64,000 nucleotides of DNA from Lysinibacillus sp. FSL K6-0232. Lineage in GTDB: Bacteria; Bacillota; Bacilli; Bacillales_A; Planococcaceae. Location of the stretch: positions 1,664,001-1,728,000 of the forward strand of contig NZ_JBBOYW010000001.1 in NCBI RefSeq assembly GCF_038008325.1. Direction: 5' to 3'. A program made the translations under genes and the position numbers. The notes under the pieces were generated by a model, which was not told the DNA's origin, did not search any database, and saw nothing but the letters and a program-made list of their open reading frames with translations. This document shows positions 26,868 through 35,743 of this stretch, piece after piece. Numbering within the stretch: position 1 is the first letter of the stretch; each line of letters opens with the position of its first letter.

Positions 26868-27039
26868 TGCTTCTGCAAATTAATAGTTATTAAAACGTAA
26901 CTAGAGCTATTCATTCGTAAATATTTAAAAAATATCATTAGATTTTATATACAATGATGAAAGGGGAAGCGTTATCGAAATAATATAGTTTATCAGGCAT
27001 GTTGATTAACCTTTATTTTACAGAGAATCGCATAGAATT

Positions 27040-27173
27040 CGTTGATTTCTGTTACAGGTGGACGCTTTCTGCGGGTGCGGCTTCAACTCATTTATTTCGG
27101 CAAATGCCGAAATAAATGGATTTTCAGCTCGCACTTTTTCCGCTAGAGTCGCCACCTTTCACGCCAATCAACG
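27040..27173. repeat. Large imperfect palindrome, Bacillaceae-type dispersed repeat
   Basis: A 134-bp element in the 580-bp gap between genes. The outer arms CGTTGATT (27040-27047) and AATCAACG (27166-27173) pair, as do AGGTGG and CCACCT, and a 14-bp core palindrome pairs CATTTATTTCGGCA (27089-27102) with TGCCGAAATAAATG (27105-27118). The flanking words GGACGCTTTC and CGCGGGT-like text recall repeats scattered through Bacillaceae genomes. Nothing else was recognised in 26868-27311. Confidence 0.7.
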
Positions 27174-27311
27174 AGAGAATGCTTTAGACAAAGCGTTTTT
27201 CTTCTAACAACACGCAAATGAATAACCAATATTTAGATCATCAACACGCTTGATGGTTTATTATAGTATTGATTTGATGGAAGAACAGTAGAAGAAAGGA
27301 ATGGAAATTAT

Positions 27312-27836
27312 ATGATTAATAAGGAAATTCAAGAGTTGTTTGATGATTACAATTCATTTGCCAGACAAATTGCAAATGTAAGGTTATCAAATTTATCTTT
27401 TGATGTATATGAATTCAGAGATAAAGCTGTCATGCAAGTGGATTTAATATTTGCGGAAAAAAGTCAGTTTGATCATATTCAAGAGGCATTTTCTGCAATA
27501 TTTAAAAAAGAATTGTTCGATGCAGAGGAATGGGCTATTAATGATGACCCAGACCCTTCAGATGAACGATGGATAACAGCATTAAAAGATCGCTGGATTA
27601 ATGATTATTACCCCCAAAAATATGTTTGTATGGAGATAGTAAACAAAGATGAGTTTCTATGTAGATTTAAAAATGAATTAGCCTATCTGGATGTAACAGA
27701 ATCAATTGTTAAAGAGCTTTTCACTAGATTGAATCACATTGAAGCTATTCAAATAAAAAAGGGCTATACATATGATTACATATTTGGACAATCTGATAGT
27801 CATTATTTTTTGTTTGAATGGGGAATATATGATTAG
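27312..27836 (+). CDS. Unknown 174-residue protein
   Basis: An acidic cytosolic protein with no signal peptide and no family that I recognise. It is rich in aromatic and charged residues (DPDPSDERWITALKDRW near 77-93), with a C-terminus YDYIFGQSDSHYFLFEWG. Its size, acidity and place at the start of a string of small accessory genes would suit an immunity-type protein, but nothing shows a toxin partner. Ribosome site AGAAAGGAA before ATG 27312. Base composition is more AT-rich than the upstream operon. Confidence 0.6.
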   Translation: MINKEIQELFDDYNSFARQIANVRLSNLSFDVYEFRDKAVMQVDLIFAEKSQFDHIQEAFSAIFKKELFDAEEWAINDDPDPSDERWITALKDRWINDYYPQKYVCMEIVNKDEFLCRFKNELAYLDVTESIVKELFTRLNHIEAIQIKKGYTYDYIFGQSDSHYFLFEWGIYD

Positions 27837-28013
27837 TGTGACCTCTCTCTATTTTTAGGCAAATGCCAATATATCTCATAATAGATAACAATTTTCATTG
27901 TTGGTTATTTACTTTAGATTAAATAGAGGAAGCCGATACTACATATAAGGAAGGAAAGGAATACTGTTCATAGTTTACGGTAACAAAATGATAGATGGAG
28001 TGAAAGGAGTAGA

Positions 28014-28400
28014 ATGTTAATGAAAATGACTAAGGAATTAGCTGTTAGTATGCAGTTATTTATGCTGAGAGGCGCATATGGCTACAAGGGATTTAAGGTA
28101 GATATAAAAGACGAACATGGACAAGTTATCGGGTATAGAAATGATACGAAGGGGTTTATGGATGCGCTAGAAAATGCCACTGAACCGATTGATGCAAGTA
28201 AAGTTTCTCAATTATCATTTGGTCAAATACGTATGTTAAATGGTGCATCAAGTGGCAGTTGGCTAGTTCCTTTACTGAACAGAATGGGTGAGCTAGGCAT
28301 GATGGATTTACGTGAAGGGCTCGGCAATCCTAAATATGCTAGGTTATTTAAGCAAAACACCTTTACTTCAGCTATCAATGCATATACAAGGGCAATTTAA
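28014..28400 (+). CDS. Unknown 128-residue protein
   Basis: A small cytosolic protein that I do not recognise. It has an N-terminal helix (TKELAVSMQLFMLRGAYGYKGF), a GQVIGYRNDT turn and a glycine/methionine-rich segment (LVPLLNRMGELGMMDLREGLG). It has no signal peptide. It sits 64 bp before one copy of the mosaic-duplicated gene. Ribosome site AAAGGAG ahead of ATG 28014; the in-frame ATGs at 28020 and 28026 are also possible. Confidence 0.6.
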   Translation: MLMKMTKELAVSMQLFMLRGAYGYKGFKVDIKDEHGQVIGYRNDTKGFMDALENATEPIDASKVSQLSFGQIRMLNGASSGSWLVPLLNRMGELGMMDLREGLGNPKYARLFKQNTFTSAINAYTRAI

Positions 28401-28464
28401 GATTTAAGTTTCTACTGTGCTTCAATATCGTAAATAACTATTATGAGGAAAGGGTGAAAATAGA

Positions 28465-28941
28465 ATGGTAAACGCAATTACTGCTCAGCAACTTGGTTCT
28501 TGGTACACTGCCAGTCAGCGTATGGCAACACCGTCACAGCAAGCTTCATTTTCAATACAGGAGGTCAATGACACAACACCTGCTGCTACAAATAACAATG
28601 TGTGGGAGGAGCTTTCACAAACGTATAATATACGAAATGCTACATTTAATGAGGTGAAGGAAGTAGCAGCAAGGCTTTATAAAGCTGGCGAAATTACGCT
28701 TAAGGAAGTGGTAACCTTAACATTCGATTATGAAAGGGCTACTAATTATATTAAACAACATGCTCCTATACATGTTTCAGCTAATTTTAATATGTATGAA
28801 ACGGATGCAGATGAACTTGGTCGAAGGGATTGGATTGCTGAGTTTGGTGCACGTGCACAAAAAGACCTTCAATTTGGAAATTTAGTAGGTTATTCTGCGA
28901 AAACGAAAATACTAACTATTTTGCAACAGTTAGAAAAGTAA
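28465..28941 (+). CDS. Unknown 158-residue protein, copy A of a mosaic-duplicated pair
   Basis: The function is not recognised. The protein starts MVNAITAQQLGSWYTASQRM, has no signal peptide and ends in a helical segment (SAKTKILTILQQLEK). It is a paralogue of the product at 36245-36721. The ribosome site, residues 1-63 and residues 111-158 are almost identical in both, even at the DNA level, while residues 64-110 differ at about half of positions. The segment thus looks shuffled or diversified between fixed ends. No catalytic motif was seen. Confidence 0.7.
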   Translation: MVNAITAQQLGSWYTASQRMATPSQQASFSIQEVNDTTPAATNNNVWEELSQTYNIRNATFNEVKEVAARLYKAGEITLKEVVTLTFDYERATNYIKQHAPIHVSANFNMYETDADELGRRDWIAEFGARAQKDLQFGNLVGYSAKTKILTILQQLEK

Positions 28942-29056
28942 TGACAGGTAGGTGTAAAGAATAGCGGGGGTAGCTTTTTAAAATAAGTGGAATTTGCAAC
29001 ATTTTAACAATAGATGCGTCTAATTTGATGATAAATATAGCGTATAGGAGCTTATT

Positions 29057-29470
29057 ATGACAAGAACTCCACTTGTGATTATATTGCTATCTTTTTCTCT
29101 GTTTCTTATTAGCTGTAGTGAAGAAGAACAGCCAACAGAAAAATTTCAGTTTACAGCAGAGATTGACAAGGTCATTGTGATGGGTAAAGGAATGAAAAGA
29201 GAGCTAGGAAGACGTACAATTGATGATACTGCTGACATAACTATTATTCAGGAAGCGATGCACAATGCCAGTGTATCCACAAGGAATCATACAGATGAAG
29301 GACCTTTATTTGAACTTGAAGTAATCTATAAGGATGGTTCAAGCGAAACCTTTGGGTTAAAGTATTATATTTCAGCTGAAAGAGGGATTTTTTATACAGA
29401 TTCCTTCTATTATGCATTTAACAATCAAGCTTTTCCTGCGTTTATGGAACTTTTTGAGTCTTTTAAATAG
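29057..29470 (+). CDS. Small lipoprotein
   Basis: A 137-residue secreted lipoprotein. The hydrophobic signal (TPLVIILLSFSLFLISC) ends in a lipobox LISC at about residues 17-20, followed by acidic residues. The rest looks like one small beta-rich domain (FELEVIYKDGSSETFGLKYY). The family is not recognised. It begins a run of three small membrane or envelope genes in one direction (29057-30119), which may form one transcript. Confidence 0.68.
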   Translation: MTRTPLVIILLSFSLFLISCSEEEQPTEKFQFTAEIDKVIVMGKGMKRELGRRTIDDTADITIIQEAMHNASVSTRNHTDEGPLFELEVIYKDGSSETFGLKYYISAERGIFYTDSFYYAFNNQAFPAFMELFESFK

Positions 29471-29490
29471 CTGGTGAGAGGAGGCTGTGT

Positions 29491-29718
29491 ATGCTATTAC
29501 TTTGGAGCATATCTTTTGTTATTGCCATTTTTTCCATTGTTTTAGCCATTGTGAAACACTCATGGATGTTTATGCTTATGAGTACAATTACATCTATACC
29601 TGTTGCAGCTTATTTTTGGGGTGCTACGAATGCTTGGCAAGCTATTAGTTTTATACCGATGTTCTTATTTATGCTCACCATAGCTTTTTGGTTTTTCGAA
29701 AAGAGAGCAATAGCATAA
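29491..29718 (+). CDS. Small membrane protein
   Basis: A 75-residue, very hydrophobic protein with three predicted membrane segments (about 3-20, 26-45 and 50-68) and a short charged end (FFEKRAIA). The family is not recognised. It starts 20 bp after the lipoprotein stop, behind GAGAGGAGG, so it is probably co-transcribed. Confidence 0.62.
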   Translation: MLLLWSISFVIAIFSIVLAIVKHSWMFMLMSTITSIPVAAYFWGATNAWQAISFIPMFLFMLTIAFWFFEKRAIA

Positions 29719-29741
29719 CTTAAAAAATGGAGTGGATGTAG

Positions 29742-30119
29742 TTGAAAAAAGTTGGAGGAGTGCTAATCATTCTTATAGCAGGTGTTCTAGCCTTGGGGTT
29801 TGTTAATAAATGGTACTATCCTGCACTGCCAATAGATGCTCTAACGCCAAAGGAGGCGCTTCAAAAACTAAAAACATCCGATCAAAAGCTTGTAGCAATC
29901 GGAACTGATAATGATGTGACTTGGTATATTACAAAGAATCCTGAAAAGGGCATGTTAGAAGTAGATGAAACAATCCAGCAATTGCTGAGCCGTAATGGAT
30001 GGGCATTGAAGGAGAAGGAAGGTAGCGGTCTTTTCTTTGAAAAAGATGGTGAGCGTTTAATTGTTAGTAAGGAAATGTGGACATCACGCTATGTGCTTAT
30101 TAAAGTTCCTTCATTTTAA
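29742..30119 (+). CDS. Membrane-anchored small protein
   Basis: A 125-residue protein with one N-terminal membrane segment (GGVLIILIAGVLALGFVNKW) and an outside domain with alternating charged and hydrophobic residues. The family is not recognised. Start TTG at 29742 behind GGAGTGGATG. It is the last gene of the short envelope run and ends at a bidirectional hairpin. Confidence 0.62.
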   Translation: MKKVGGVLIILIAGVLALGFVNKWYYPALPIDALTPKEALQKLKTSDQKLVAIGTDNDVTWYITKNPEKGMLEVDETIQQLLSRNGWALKEKEGSGLFFEKDGERLIVSKEMWTSRYVLIKVPSF

Positions 30120-30123
30120 TGGA

Positions 30124-30154
30124 GCTGACCAAAAGGAGCATACTTTTTGGTCAG
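30124..30154. terminator. Bidirectional hairpin between convergent genes
   Basis: GCTGACCAAAA pairs with TTTTGGTCAGC over a nine- to ten-base loop, between the + strand gene ending at 30119 and the - strand lipoprotein. Confidence 0.75.
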
Positions 30155-30183
30155 CCCTAGCTTCGATAATAACTATTGGCAGT

Positions 30184-30606
30184 TTATCTGACATCAACAT
30201 CAAAAATAAAAGATTCTTTTCCTTTATCCCACGTTGCTTTGAGTTCATAAATATAATAGCCTTCGTTAGTTGGGGCAGTGATTTGATTGTCGTCCATTTC
30301 AACAATATCACTTGAACCATCCTCATTCCATTGAATCACCGTAATAGACAGAGGATTTTGATCAATATCAAACTTTAAGCTTTCTCCTTTTTCTACTTCT
30401 AATGTTGGAAATTCATCTGCTAATGTGTCTATATCAGGAGAACCTAAGTCTTTTATTTCAATGTTATCTTCGCTCCACTCAAGCTCATGTGGTATCATAA
30501 CATACTGTTCTCCAGCCACAATTACTTTCCCTTCTGGATTACTGATAGAGCCATTACAGCCATGTAAAAAAGTAATAAGTAAGGTGGATAATACCAGTTT
30601 TTTCAT
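30184..30606 (-). CDS. Small lipoprotein
   Basis: A 140-residue lipoprotein. The signal segment KKLVLSTLLITFLHGC ends in the lipobox LHGC at about 14-17. The mature part is one acidic beta-rich domain (YYIYELKATWDKGKESFIFDV). The family is not recognised. It is co-oriented with the next lipoprotein (21 bp gap), so the two are probably one transcript. Confidence 0.66.
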   Translation of the reverse strand: MKKLVLSTLLITFLHGCNGSISNPEGKVIVAGEQYVMIPHELEWSEDNIEIKDLGSPDIDTLADEFPTLEVEKGESLKFDIDQNPLSITVIQWNEDGSSDIVEMDDNQITAPTNEGYYIYELKATWDKGKESFIFDVDVR

Positions 30607-30627
30607 GCCAACACCCTTTTTAAAAAT

Positions 30628-31014
30628 CTATATTGCTAGCTCTTCTTTATTGGCAGGGTTAAATATACCTGGTGTTGCATTCGGTATTTTTCCGACAGCG
30701 CCAATTATTTCTCCTTGATACTCATAGATATATACAATGAGATGATCGTTTTCAGGATCTTTCTCTTTTAGTGTATAGCTTGTGACTGTTACCTCTTTTC
30801 CAATATACGCTTCCATAAAGTTAATCGTAGCGTCTTTGTAGCTGGCGATCGTTTCAGATGCTAATGCCAGTGTTACCTGCTCAGTTGAGCCAAATGATTG
30901 AATCGTCCATCCTAAATTTTCTATATATGCAAGATGTTCCTTGTCGATATTTTGAGAGGAGCAGGCAGCTAGTAGCAAAAGACAGCTTACAAGAAGTATG
31001 AAATTTCTTATCAT
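30628..31014 (-). CDS. Lipoprotein, DUF4830-like
   Basis: A 128-residue lipoprotein with signal IRNFILLVSCLLLLAAC and lipobox LAAC. The stretch YIENLGWTIQSF followed later by LIVYIYEYQGEIIGAVG recalls the DUF4830 domain of Bacillales lipoproteins, though this is recalled rather than tested. The role is unknown. It leads the two-gene lipoprotein unit, starting behind GGAGGGATC. Confidence 0.66.
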   Translation of the reverse strand: MIRNFILLVSCLLLLAACSSQNIDKEHLAYIENLGWTIQSFGSTEQVTLALASETIASYKDATINFMEAYIGKEVTVTSYTLKEKDPENDHLIVYIYEYQGEIIGAVGKIPNATPGIFNPANKEELAI

Positions 31015-31088
31015 GATCCCTCCTATTTAAGTTGCTTTCATTATAATAAATTGGAAGACGTTAGACAAATAGTAATCGATAACTATGA

Positions 31089-32282
31089 TTAAAATAAAGA
31101 TAATAGTGAGCCACCTATAGCTCCAGTAAGCACGATAACCCATGGTGGTAGTTTCCAATAGACAAGCATACTAAACAAAATGACGGCTAATGCAAAATCC
31201 AGAGGCGCTGCTATTGAACTTGTCCAAATAGGATGATAAAAGACAGAGATTAATATACCTACAACTGCCGCATTTACCCCCATTACCGCTCCATGAATGC
31301 TACGGTTATTGCGTAAATAGTCCCAAAGCGGTAAAGTGCCGACAATCAGGAGAAAGGCGGGTAAGAATATGGCAGCTGTTGCGATTAACCCTCCTTGCCA
31401 GCCGTTCATAGCAGTTCCTAAATAAGAAGCGAAAGTAAATAGAGGACCCGGCATTGCCTGTGTCACGCCATAGCCTGCTAAAAATGCTTCTTCGCTTATC
31501 CAGCCAGTTGGCACAAGCTCCTGCTCTAATAAAGGTAACACGACATGCCCACCACCAAAAACGAAAGAGCCAGCTTGATAAAAGCTATTAAATAAAGCAA
31601 CCCAGTACGATCCAGTTATGCTCTTCATAATCGGTAACAGCAAAAATAAGCCAAAAAACAGCAGAAGACATATCACTGAAGCACGTTTAGAAATAGGGAA
31701 TTGCGAATTAGCTTCTTCCGTTTTAGGATGCTGTTTATATAGAAGAAACCCGAAAAGCGCAGCACTTAAGATCACAGCTACTTGCGTATAAGCCGTTTGC
31801 CATAAAAGCGTACAGAGGAGCGCAAATAAAGCAATGTTTTTTCGAGTTACATCAGGCGTTAAATTTTTTGCCATACCGATGATAGCGTGCGCCACTACTA
31901 CAACTGCTACAATTTTAAGCCCATGTATCCAGCCAGCATGGTCAATGCTAGCCCCTGTGAGAACAGAGGCAAAAAGGATAAGTGCTAGAGCAGAAGGTAA
32001 GGTAAAACCAAGAAAGGCTAGTATGCCGCCTACTATACCGCCTCGCATAATGCCAATACCGATGCCGACTTGACTACTTGCTGGGCCTGGTAAAAACTGT
32101 GCTAAAGCTACTAAATCCGCATAGCTTTTTTCATCCAGCCATTTTCGTCTTCGTACATATTCTTCATGAAAATAGCCTAAATGCGCAGTTGGTCCACCAA
32201 AAGAGGTAAGCCCAAGCCGTGCTGAAACAAGTAATATTTCTAATAGTAGATGGAAGCCTCTAGTTGGATTAGTTTTTTTCAT
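31089..32282 (-). CDS. chrA: Chromate transporter, two-domain form
   Basis: A 397-residue CHR-family membrane protein. Two homologous halves each carry the family signature: GLTSFGGPTAHLGYFHEEYVRR and FLPGPASSQVGIGIG in the first half, SFVFGGGHVVLPLLEQE and GVTQAMPGPLFTFASYLG in the second. It exports chromate, or moves sulfate-like anions. The start at 32282 (MKKTNPTRG) follows AAAGGAG by seven bases; the longer open frame to 32351 lacks a site. It is divergent from the arsenic operon, which suggests a small metal/oxyanion-resistance region. Confidence 0.87.
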   Translation of the reverse strand: MKKTNPTRGFHLLLEILLVSARLGLTSFGGPTAHLGYFHEEYVRRRKWLDEKSYADLVALAQFLPGPASSQVGIGIGIMRGGIVGGILAFLGFTLPSALALILFASVLTGASIDHAGWIHGLKIVAVVVVAHAIIGMAKNLTPDVTRKNIALFALLCTLLWQTAYTQVAVILSAALFGFLLYKQHPKTEEANSQFPISKRASVICLLLFFGLFLLLPIMKSITGSYWVALFNSFYQAGSFVFGGGHVVLPLLEQELVPTGWISEEAFLAGYGVTQAMPGPLFTFASYLGTAMNGWQGGLIATAAIFLPAFLLIVGTLPLWDYLRNNRSIHGAVMGVNAAVVGILISVFYHPIWTSSIAAPLDFALAVILFSMLVYWKLPPWVIVLTGAIGGSLLSLF

Positions 32283-32475
32283 TATTAGCTCCTTTAGATC
32301 AACCTTGAATGTAGGGTGGAATAGAAAGCCTCTGCATGAAATAGCTTTCATAGTTGCTTGCGATATTGTGAATATAACATCTTTAATACCATTAACCTAC
32401 ACTACAATAAGAAACTTTACATATGCTTAATATTTTTGTAGCTTCCCACTAGTTACATGAAAGAATTTTTATAAA

Positions 32476-32491
32476 TCAAAAAAAGTTGATT
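32476..32491 (+). promoter_or_regulatory. ArsR-type operator, first copy
   Basis: ATCAA-N6-TTGAT inverted repeat in the chrA-arsR gap. The same architecture recurs at 32534 and 32896. Confidence 0.6.
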
Positions 32492-32533
32492 TAATAGCTG
32501 CAATTATTTTATTATAGTGTATATACTCTATAT

Positions 32534-32549
32534 ATCAAAAAAAATTGAT
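32534..32549 (+). promoter_or_regulatory. ArsR-type operator, second copy
   Basis: ATCAA-N6-TTGAT directly before the arsR ribosome site. Binding here would block the arsR promoter or leader. Confidence 0.62.
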
Positions 32550-32565
32550 GAAAGGAAAGTTGTAT

Positions 32566-32880
32566 ATGGATGCTATTAAGAAGCAATTTGAACAATATGA
32601 AAAGCAATTTAAGGCACTAGCTGACCAAAAACGTTTGGAAATACTGTATGCACTTTGCCAACAAGGGCAGACCTGTGTATGTGATTTAACAGAAACTTTT
32701 GAGATGAGCCAATCGAAGCTTTCGTATCATCTTAAAATTTTATTAGATGCGAACTTGATTACAAAAGAAACGAAAGGTACATGGAGCTATTACGACTTAA
32801 ATGATGTAGAAGTAAATAATTTACTATCCGAAGAACTTTGTTGTGTCTTTAGAAAAACTGGAAAAGGCTCTTGTTGCTAA
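32566..32880 (+). CDS. arsR: ArsR-family arsenite-responsive repressor
   Basis: A 104-residue winged-helix repressor. It has the classical metal-sensing motif TCVCDLTE (CxC in the DNA-recognition region) and MSQSKLSYHLKILLDANLI as the recognition helix, and ends with further cysteines (EELCCV and GSCC). Binding of As(III) to the cysteines releases DNA. The ATG at 32566 follows GAAAGGAAAG and an ATG at 32545 is less likely. The operon continues with arsI and an ArsB-type exporter, and three matching inverted repeats flank the gene. Confidence 0.87.
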   Translation: MDAIKKQFEQYEKQFKALADQKRLEILYALCQQGQTCVCDLTETFEMSQSKLSYHLKILLDANLITKETKGTWSYYDLNDVEVNNLLSEELCCVFRKTGKGSCC

Positions 32881-32895
32881 TTTTTTAACCTATAA

Positions 32896-32911
32896 ATCGA
32901 ATTTTTTTGAT
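32896..32911 (+). promoter_or_regulatory. ArsR-type operator, third copy, between arsR and arsI
   Basis: ATCGA-N6-TTGAT has the same spacing as the two upstream operators (one mismatch). It lies 28 bp before arsI, so repression may also act inside the operon. Confidence 0.5.
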
Positions 32912-32938
32912 TAAATAAAATTATTGGAGGCATAACGT

Positions 32939-33340
32939 ATGAAGTATGTTCATATTGGCGTTAATGTGACAAATTTAGAGAAATCAATGGCATTTTATCA
33001 AAAGGTATTTGGCGTAGAGCCTGTGAAGGTAGAAGAGGACTATGTGAAATTTTTATTAGAAAAGCCAGGGCTTAACTTTACCTTAAATGTTCGTAATGAA
33101 GTGAAGGGGAATCAAGTCAACCATTTTGGCTTCCAAGTTGAAACAGGCGAAGAAATACGCTTCCATAAAGCACGGCTTGAAAAAGAAGGGTTCTTTACAC
33201 AAGATGAAATGGATACAACATGTTGCTATGCTGTTCAAGATAAATTTTGGCTAACAGACCCAGACGGGAATGAGTGGGAATTTTTCTTTACAAAAGCAGA
33301 TTGTGACACACATAAAATAGAAGCTGCTTGTTGTTGCTAA
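32939..33340 (+). CDS. arsI: ArsI/CadI-type glyoxalase-fold C-As lyase
   Basis: A 133-residue vicinal-oxygen-chelate protein. [22 protein letters not shown] (residues 4-25) and [14 protein letters not shown] (about 107-120) hold the family metal ligands (His5 region, His62 in NHFGF, Glu near 118). The adjacent cysteines Cys95-Cys96 (TTCCYAVQ) mark the ArsI/CadI branch, which binds trivalent organoarsenicals and splits the carbon-arsenic bond. The C-terminal ACCC adds more thiols. It lies between arsR and the exporter, as in known ars operons that detoxify methylarsenite. Confidence 0.87.
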   Translation: MKYVHIGVNVTNLEKSMAFYQKVFGVEPVKVEEDYVKFLLEKPGLNFTLNVRNEVKGNQVNHFGFQVETGEEIRFHKARLEKEGFFTQDEMDTTCCYAVQDKFWLTDPDGNEWEFFFTKADCDTHKIEAACCC

Positions 33341-33354
33341 ATGGGGGTAATTTA

Positions 33355-34650
33355 GTGATTACAGCAATATTGGCAACAGCACTATTTTTAATAACACTTA
33401 TTTTAGTCATTTGGCAACCAAAGGGGTTAAATATTGGTTGGAGTGCCTGTGGTGGAGCGATTGTTGCGCTCTTACTAGGTGTAGTAGGCTTTAGCGATGT
33501 AGCGGATGTTATTGGCATTACATGGAACGCTACGCTTTCTTTTGTCGCCATTATTCTTATCTCTTTAATTTTAGATGAGATTGGCTTGTTTGAGTGGGCA
33601 GCTCTTCATATGGCAAAAATTGCGAATGGCAACGGGATTAAAATGTTTGTTTATATTAGTTTGTTAGGAGCGATTGTGGCTGCTTTATTTGCAAATGATG
33701 GTGCAGCATTGATCCTAACACCAATTGTACTGGCAATGGTGCGCAATTTACAATTTAGTGAAAAAATGATTTTCCCATTTATTATGGCAAGTGGCTTTAT
33801 CGCAGATACAACTTCGCTTCCATTTGTTGTTAGTAACTTAGTCAATATTGTATCAGCAGATTTCTTTCAGATTGGCTTTGCAGAATATGCTTTTAGAATG
33901 GTACTGCCAAATCTTTTTTCCATTATAGCGACTATCACTGTCTTGTTTCTTTATTTTAGAGGAAATATCCCTAAAAGATATGATTTATCGAAGCTAAGAA
34001 AACCGACAGAAGCGATAAGGGATAGGATGATGTTTCGTCTGTCATGGCTTATTTTAGGGCTGTTAATGCTCGGCTATTTTTCGAGCGAATTTACGAAAAT
34101 ACCTGTTTCCATTATTGCTGGGAGTATTGCTATTTTCTTTTTAGTAATGGCTCATAGAAGTTCCGCTGTACATACAAAGAACGTTCTTAAAGGAGCACCT
34201 TGGGCAGTGGTTTTCTTCTCTATCGGTATGTACGTTGTCGTATATGGTTTAGGAAATGCTTGGCTTACAGAATCATTAGCTATGATCATTCAAGCAACCG
34301 CTGAACAAGGCTTATTTATCGCAACAATCGGTATGGGGTTTATTGCCGCTTTCCTATCATCCATTATGAATAATATGCCAACTGTTATGATTGATGCATT
34401 AGCTATTGCCGAAACTTCTACAAGTGGTACGTTACGTGAAGCGTTAATTTATGCCAATGTGATTGGCTCTGATTTAGGACCCAAAATTACACCGATTGGG
34501 TCATTAGCAACATTAGTGTGGCTGCATGTACTGTCACAAAAAGGCGTGAAAATCTCATGGGGTACTTATTTCAAAATAGGGATTCTTTTAACCATTCCAA
34601 TCTTATTTATAACACTAACAGGACTATATCTTACATTATTAATGAAGTAA
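33355..34650 (+). CDS. arsB: ArsB-type arsenite efflux transporter
   Basis: A 431-residue membrane protein with eleven to twelve helices of the ArsB/NhaD ion-transporter superfamily. It has [41 protein letters not shown] and a duplicated C-terminal motif [17 protein letters not shown]. It exports arsenite (or antimonite) using the membrane potential. The GTG at 33355 follows GGGGG by eight bases and avoids a 13-bp overlap with arsI. No arsC reductase or arsA ATPase was seen in this window, so the operon handles trivalent or organic arsenic. Confidence 0.88.
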   Translation: MITAILATALFLITLILVIWQPKGLNIGWSACGGAIVALLLGVVGFSDVADVIGITWNATLSFVAIILISLILDEIGLFEWAALHMAKIANGNGIKMFVYISLLGAIVAALFANDGAALILTPIVLAMVRNLQFSEKMIFPFIMASGFIADTTSLPFVVSNLVNIVSADFFQIGFAEYAFRMVLPNLFSIIATITVLFLYFRGNIPKRYDLSKLRKPTEAIRDRMMFRLSWLILGLLMLGYFSSEFTKIPVSIIAGSIAIFFLVMAHRSSAVHTKNVLKGAPWAVVFFSIGMYVVVYGLGNAWLTESLAMIIQATAEQGLFIATIGMGFIAAFLSSIMNNMPTVMIDALAIAETSTSGTLREALIYANVIGSDLGPKITPIGSLATLVWLHVLSQKGVKISWGTYFKIGILLTIPILFITLTGLYLTLLMK

Positions 34651-34828
34651 TCAGAATATAGCGATTGCTAAATTGGACGTCGATGATTAGATAATTTCTT
34701 TTTCTGTAAATATATGACTATTATAGAGGTGGCTGAATACGTATTTTGTTAAATTTTGGAAAATATAATATATACTATATCATAGTATGATTATGCAAAA
34801 GAATTATGGAATGGAGGGTAGGCTTGAT

Positions 34829-35083
34829 TTGAAAAGGGAACGATTACTTAGTATGCCAGCAGTTGTAGGGCTAGGTTTAGCAGCTTGATGTAACAGCAAT
34901 ATCGTTGTCTGCGGAGAATGGGGTGGCAACGCTTCATGATATTTATCTAGACGCGAAGTTATCTGTAGCAGAGAAAAAATTTAAGCTTGTTTACGATATA
35001 AATGGCTTTGATGATAATAATTCAACAAGTGCAAAATCTGGTATAATCTTGCTAAATGAATCCTCTGATGAGATTTTTACTTA
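34829..35083 (+). pseudogene. Broken lipoprotein or secreted-protein gene
   Basis: TTG at 34829, behind GGAGGGTAGG, starts a lipoprotein-like signal (LKRERLLSMPAVVGLGLAA) that meets a TGA at 34886, just where a lipobox cysteine would follow (the next codons give CNSN). A second frame then stays open from 34884 to 35083 and reads LDVTAISLSAENGVATLHDI with a domain ending DEIFT. A single frameshift would join the two. It lies in the 460-bp gap after arsB; nothing else was seen there. Confidence 0.5.
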
Positions 35084-35111
35084 AAAGGAGGAATTAGGAG
35101 GGTGGTAGTTT

Positions 35112-35741
35112 ATGGAGATAAAACCAATTTCGTTTAAAAATTTAGGAACTATTGCTAGTTTGCAAGTCCATCAAAATCAAAAGCCTTTTCAATTGGAAGA
35201 AATGAGAACAGATTATAAGCAAGGTAAAATTGAAGCATCACGTAAAAGTTATGCTGAATTAGTACAATCCTATAGCAATATTCGTAGAGAGATAAGCCCA
35301 ACAAAACTCGTTAACGAGCAAACCAATTCCATTGATATTGCGAATGGTGTGTACTATCATCTAGGTTTAGTAAATGGAAAACCTCTGAATGGGACACTTT
35401 TAACTGGTGGCGGTTTTAATTCAAATTTCAGTCCTATGATATGGGATAATCCAAACTCTAATGTTGTAACACCAGAGCAACGAGAAGCCCTTAAAATACA
35501 TCGCTCTTATTCACAAGTTGAACGTCAAGGAGCCAATGAACTTGTGAATGTTTTCATGAGGCTTGCTCGTATGACCGATGGAAATGCTGTAGCAAATGCC
35601 AATAATGATAAAATGTTCACACAACATTTTCCGAAGTTTGCGGAAGGAGTAGGACTTGATTTAAGTAAGCCCTTCACTATTAATGGCAAGTCATTTATGT
35701 ATTCAAAGGGGGTATTACAGGCACTAAATAACGAAGTTTAG
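35112..35741 (+). CDS. Unknown 209-residue protein
   Basis: The family is not recognised and there is no signal peptide. It begins MEIKPISFKNLGTIASL, is Asn- and Gln-rich in the middle (YYHLGLVNGKPLNGTLLTGG near 77-96), and ends SKPFTINGKSFMYSKGVL. The absence of a signal together with a polar, secreted-like composition also fits the neighbouring unknown proteins at 28014 and 28465, so they may belong to one family of non-classically exported or cytosolic accessory proteins. Ribosome site GGAGGGTGG before ATG 35112. Confidence 0.6.
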   Translation: MEIKPISFKNLGTIASLQVHQNQKPFQLEEMRTDYKQGKIEASRKSYAELVQSYSNIRREISPTKLVNEQTNSIDIANGVYYHLGLVNGKPLNGTLLTGGGFNSNFSPMIWDNPNSNVVTPEQREALKIHRSYSQVERQGANELVNVFMRLARMTDGNAVANANNDKMFTQHFPKFAEGVGLDLSKPFTINGKSFMYSKGVLQALNNEV

Positions 35742-35743
35742 AG

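Noticed and set aside
27312..28941. Toxin-immunity (polymorphic toxin) locus
   Set aside because: No long repeat-containing toxin, secretion motif or nuclease domain is seen; the proteins are simply unrecognised.
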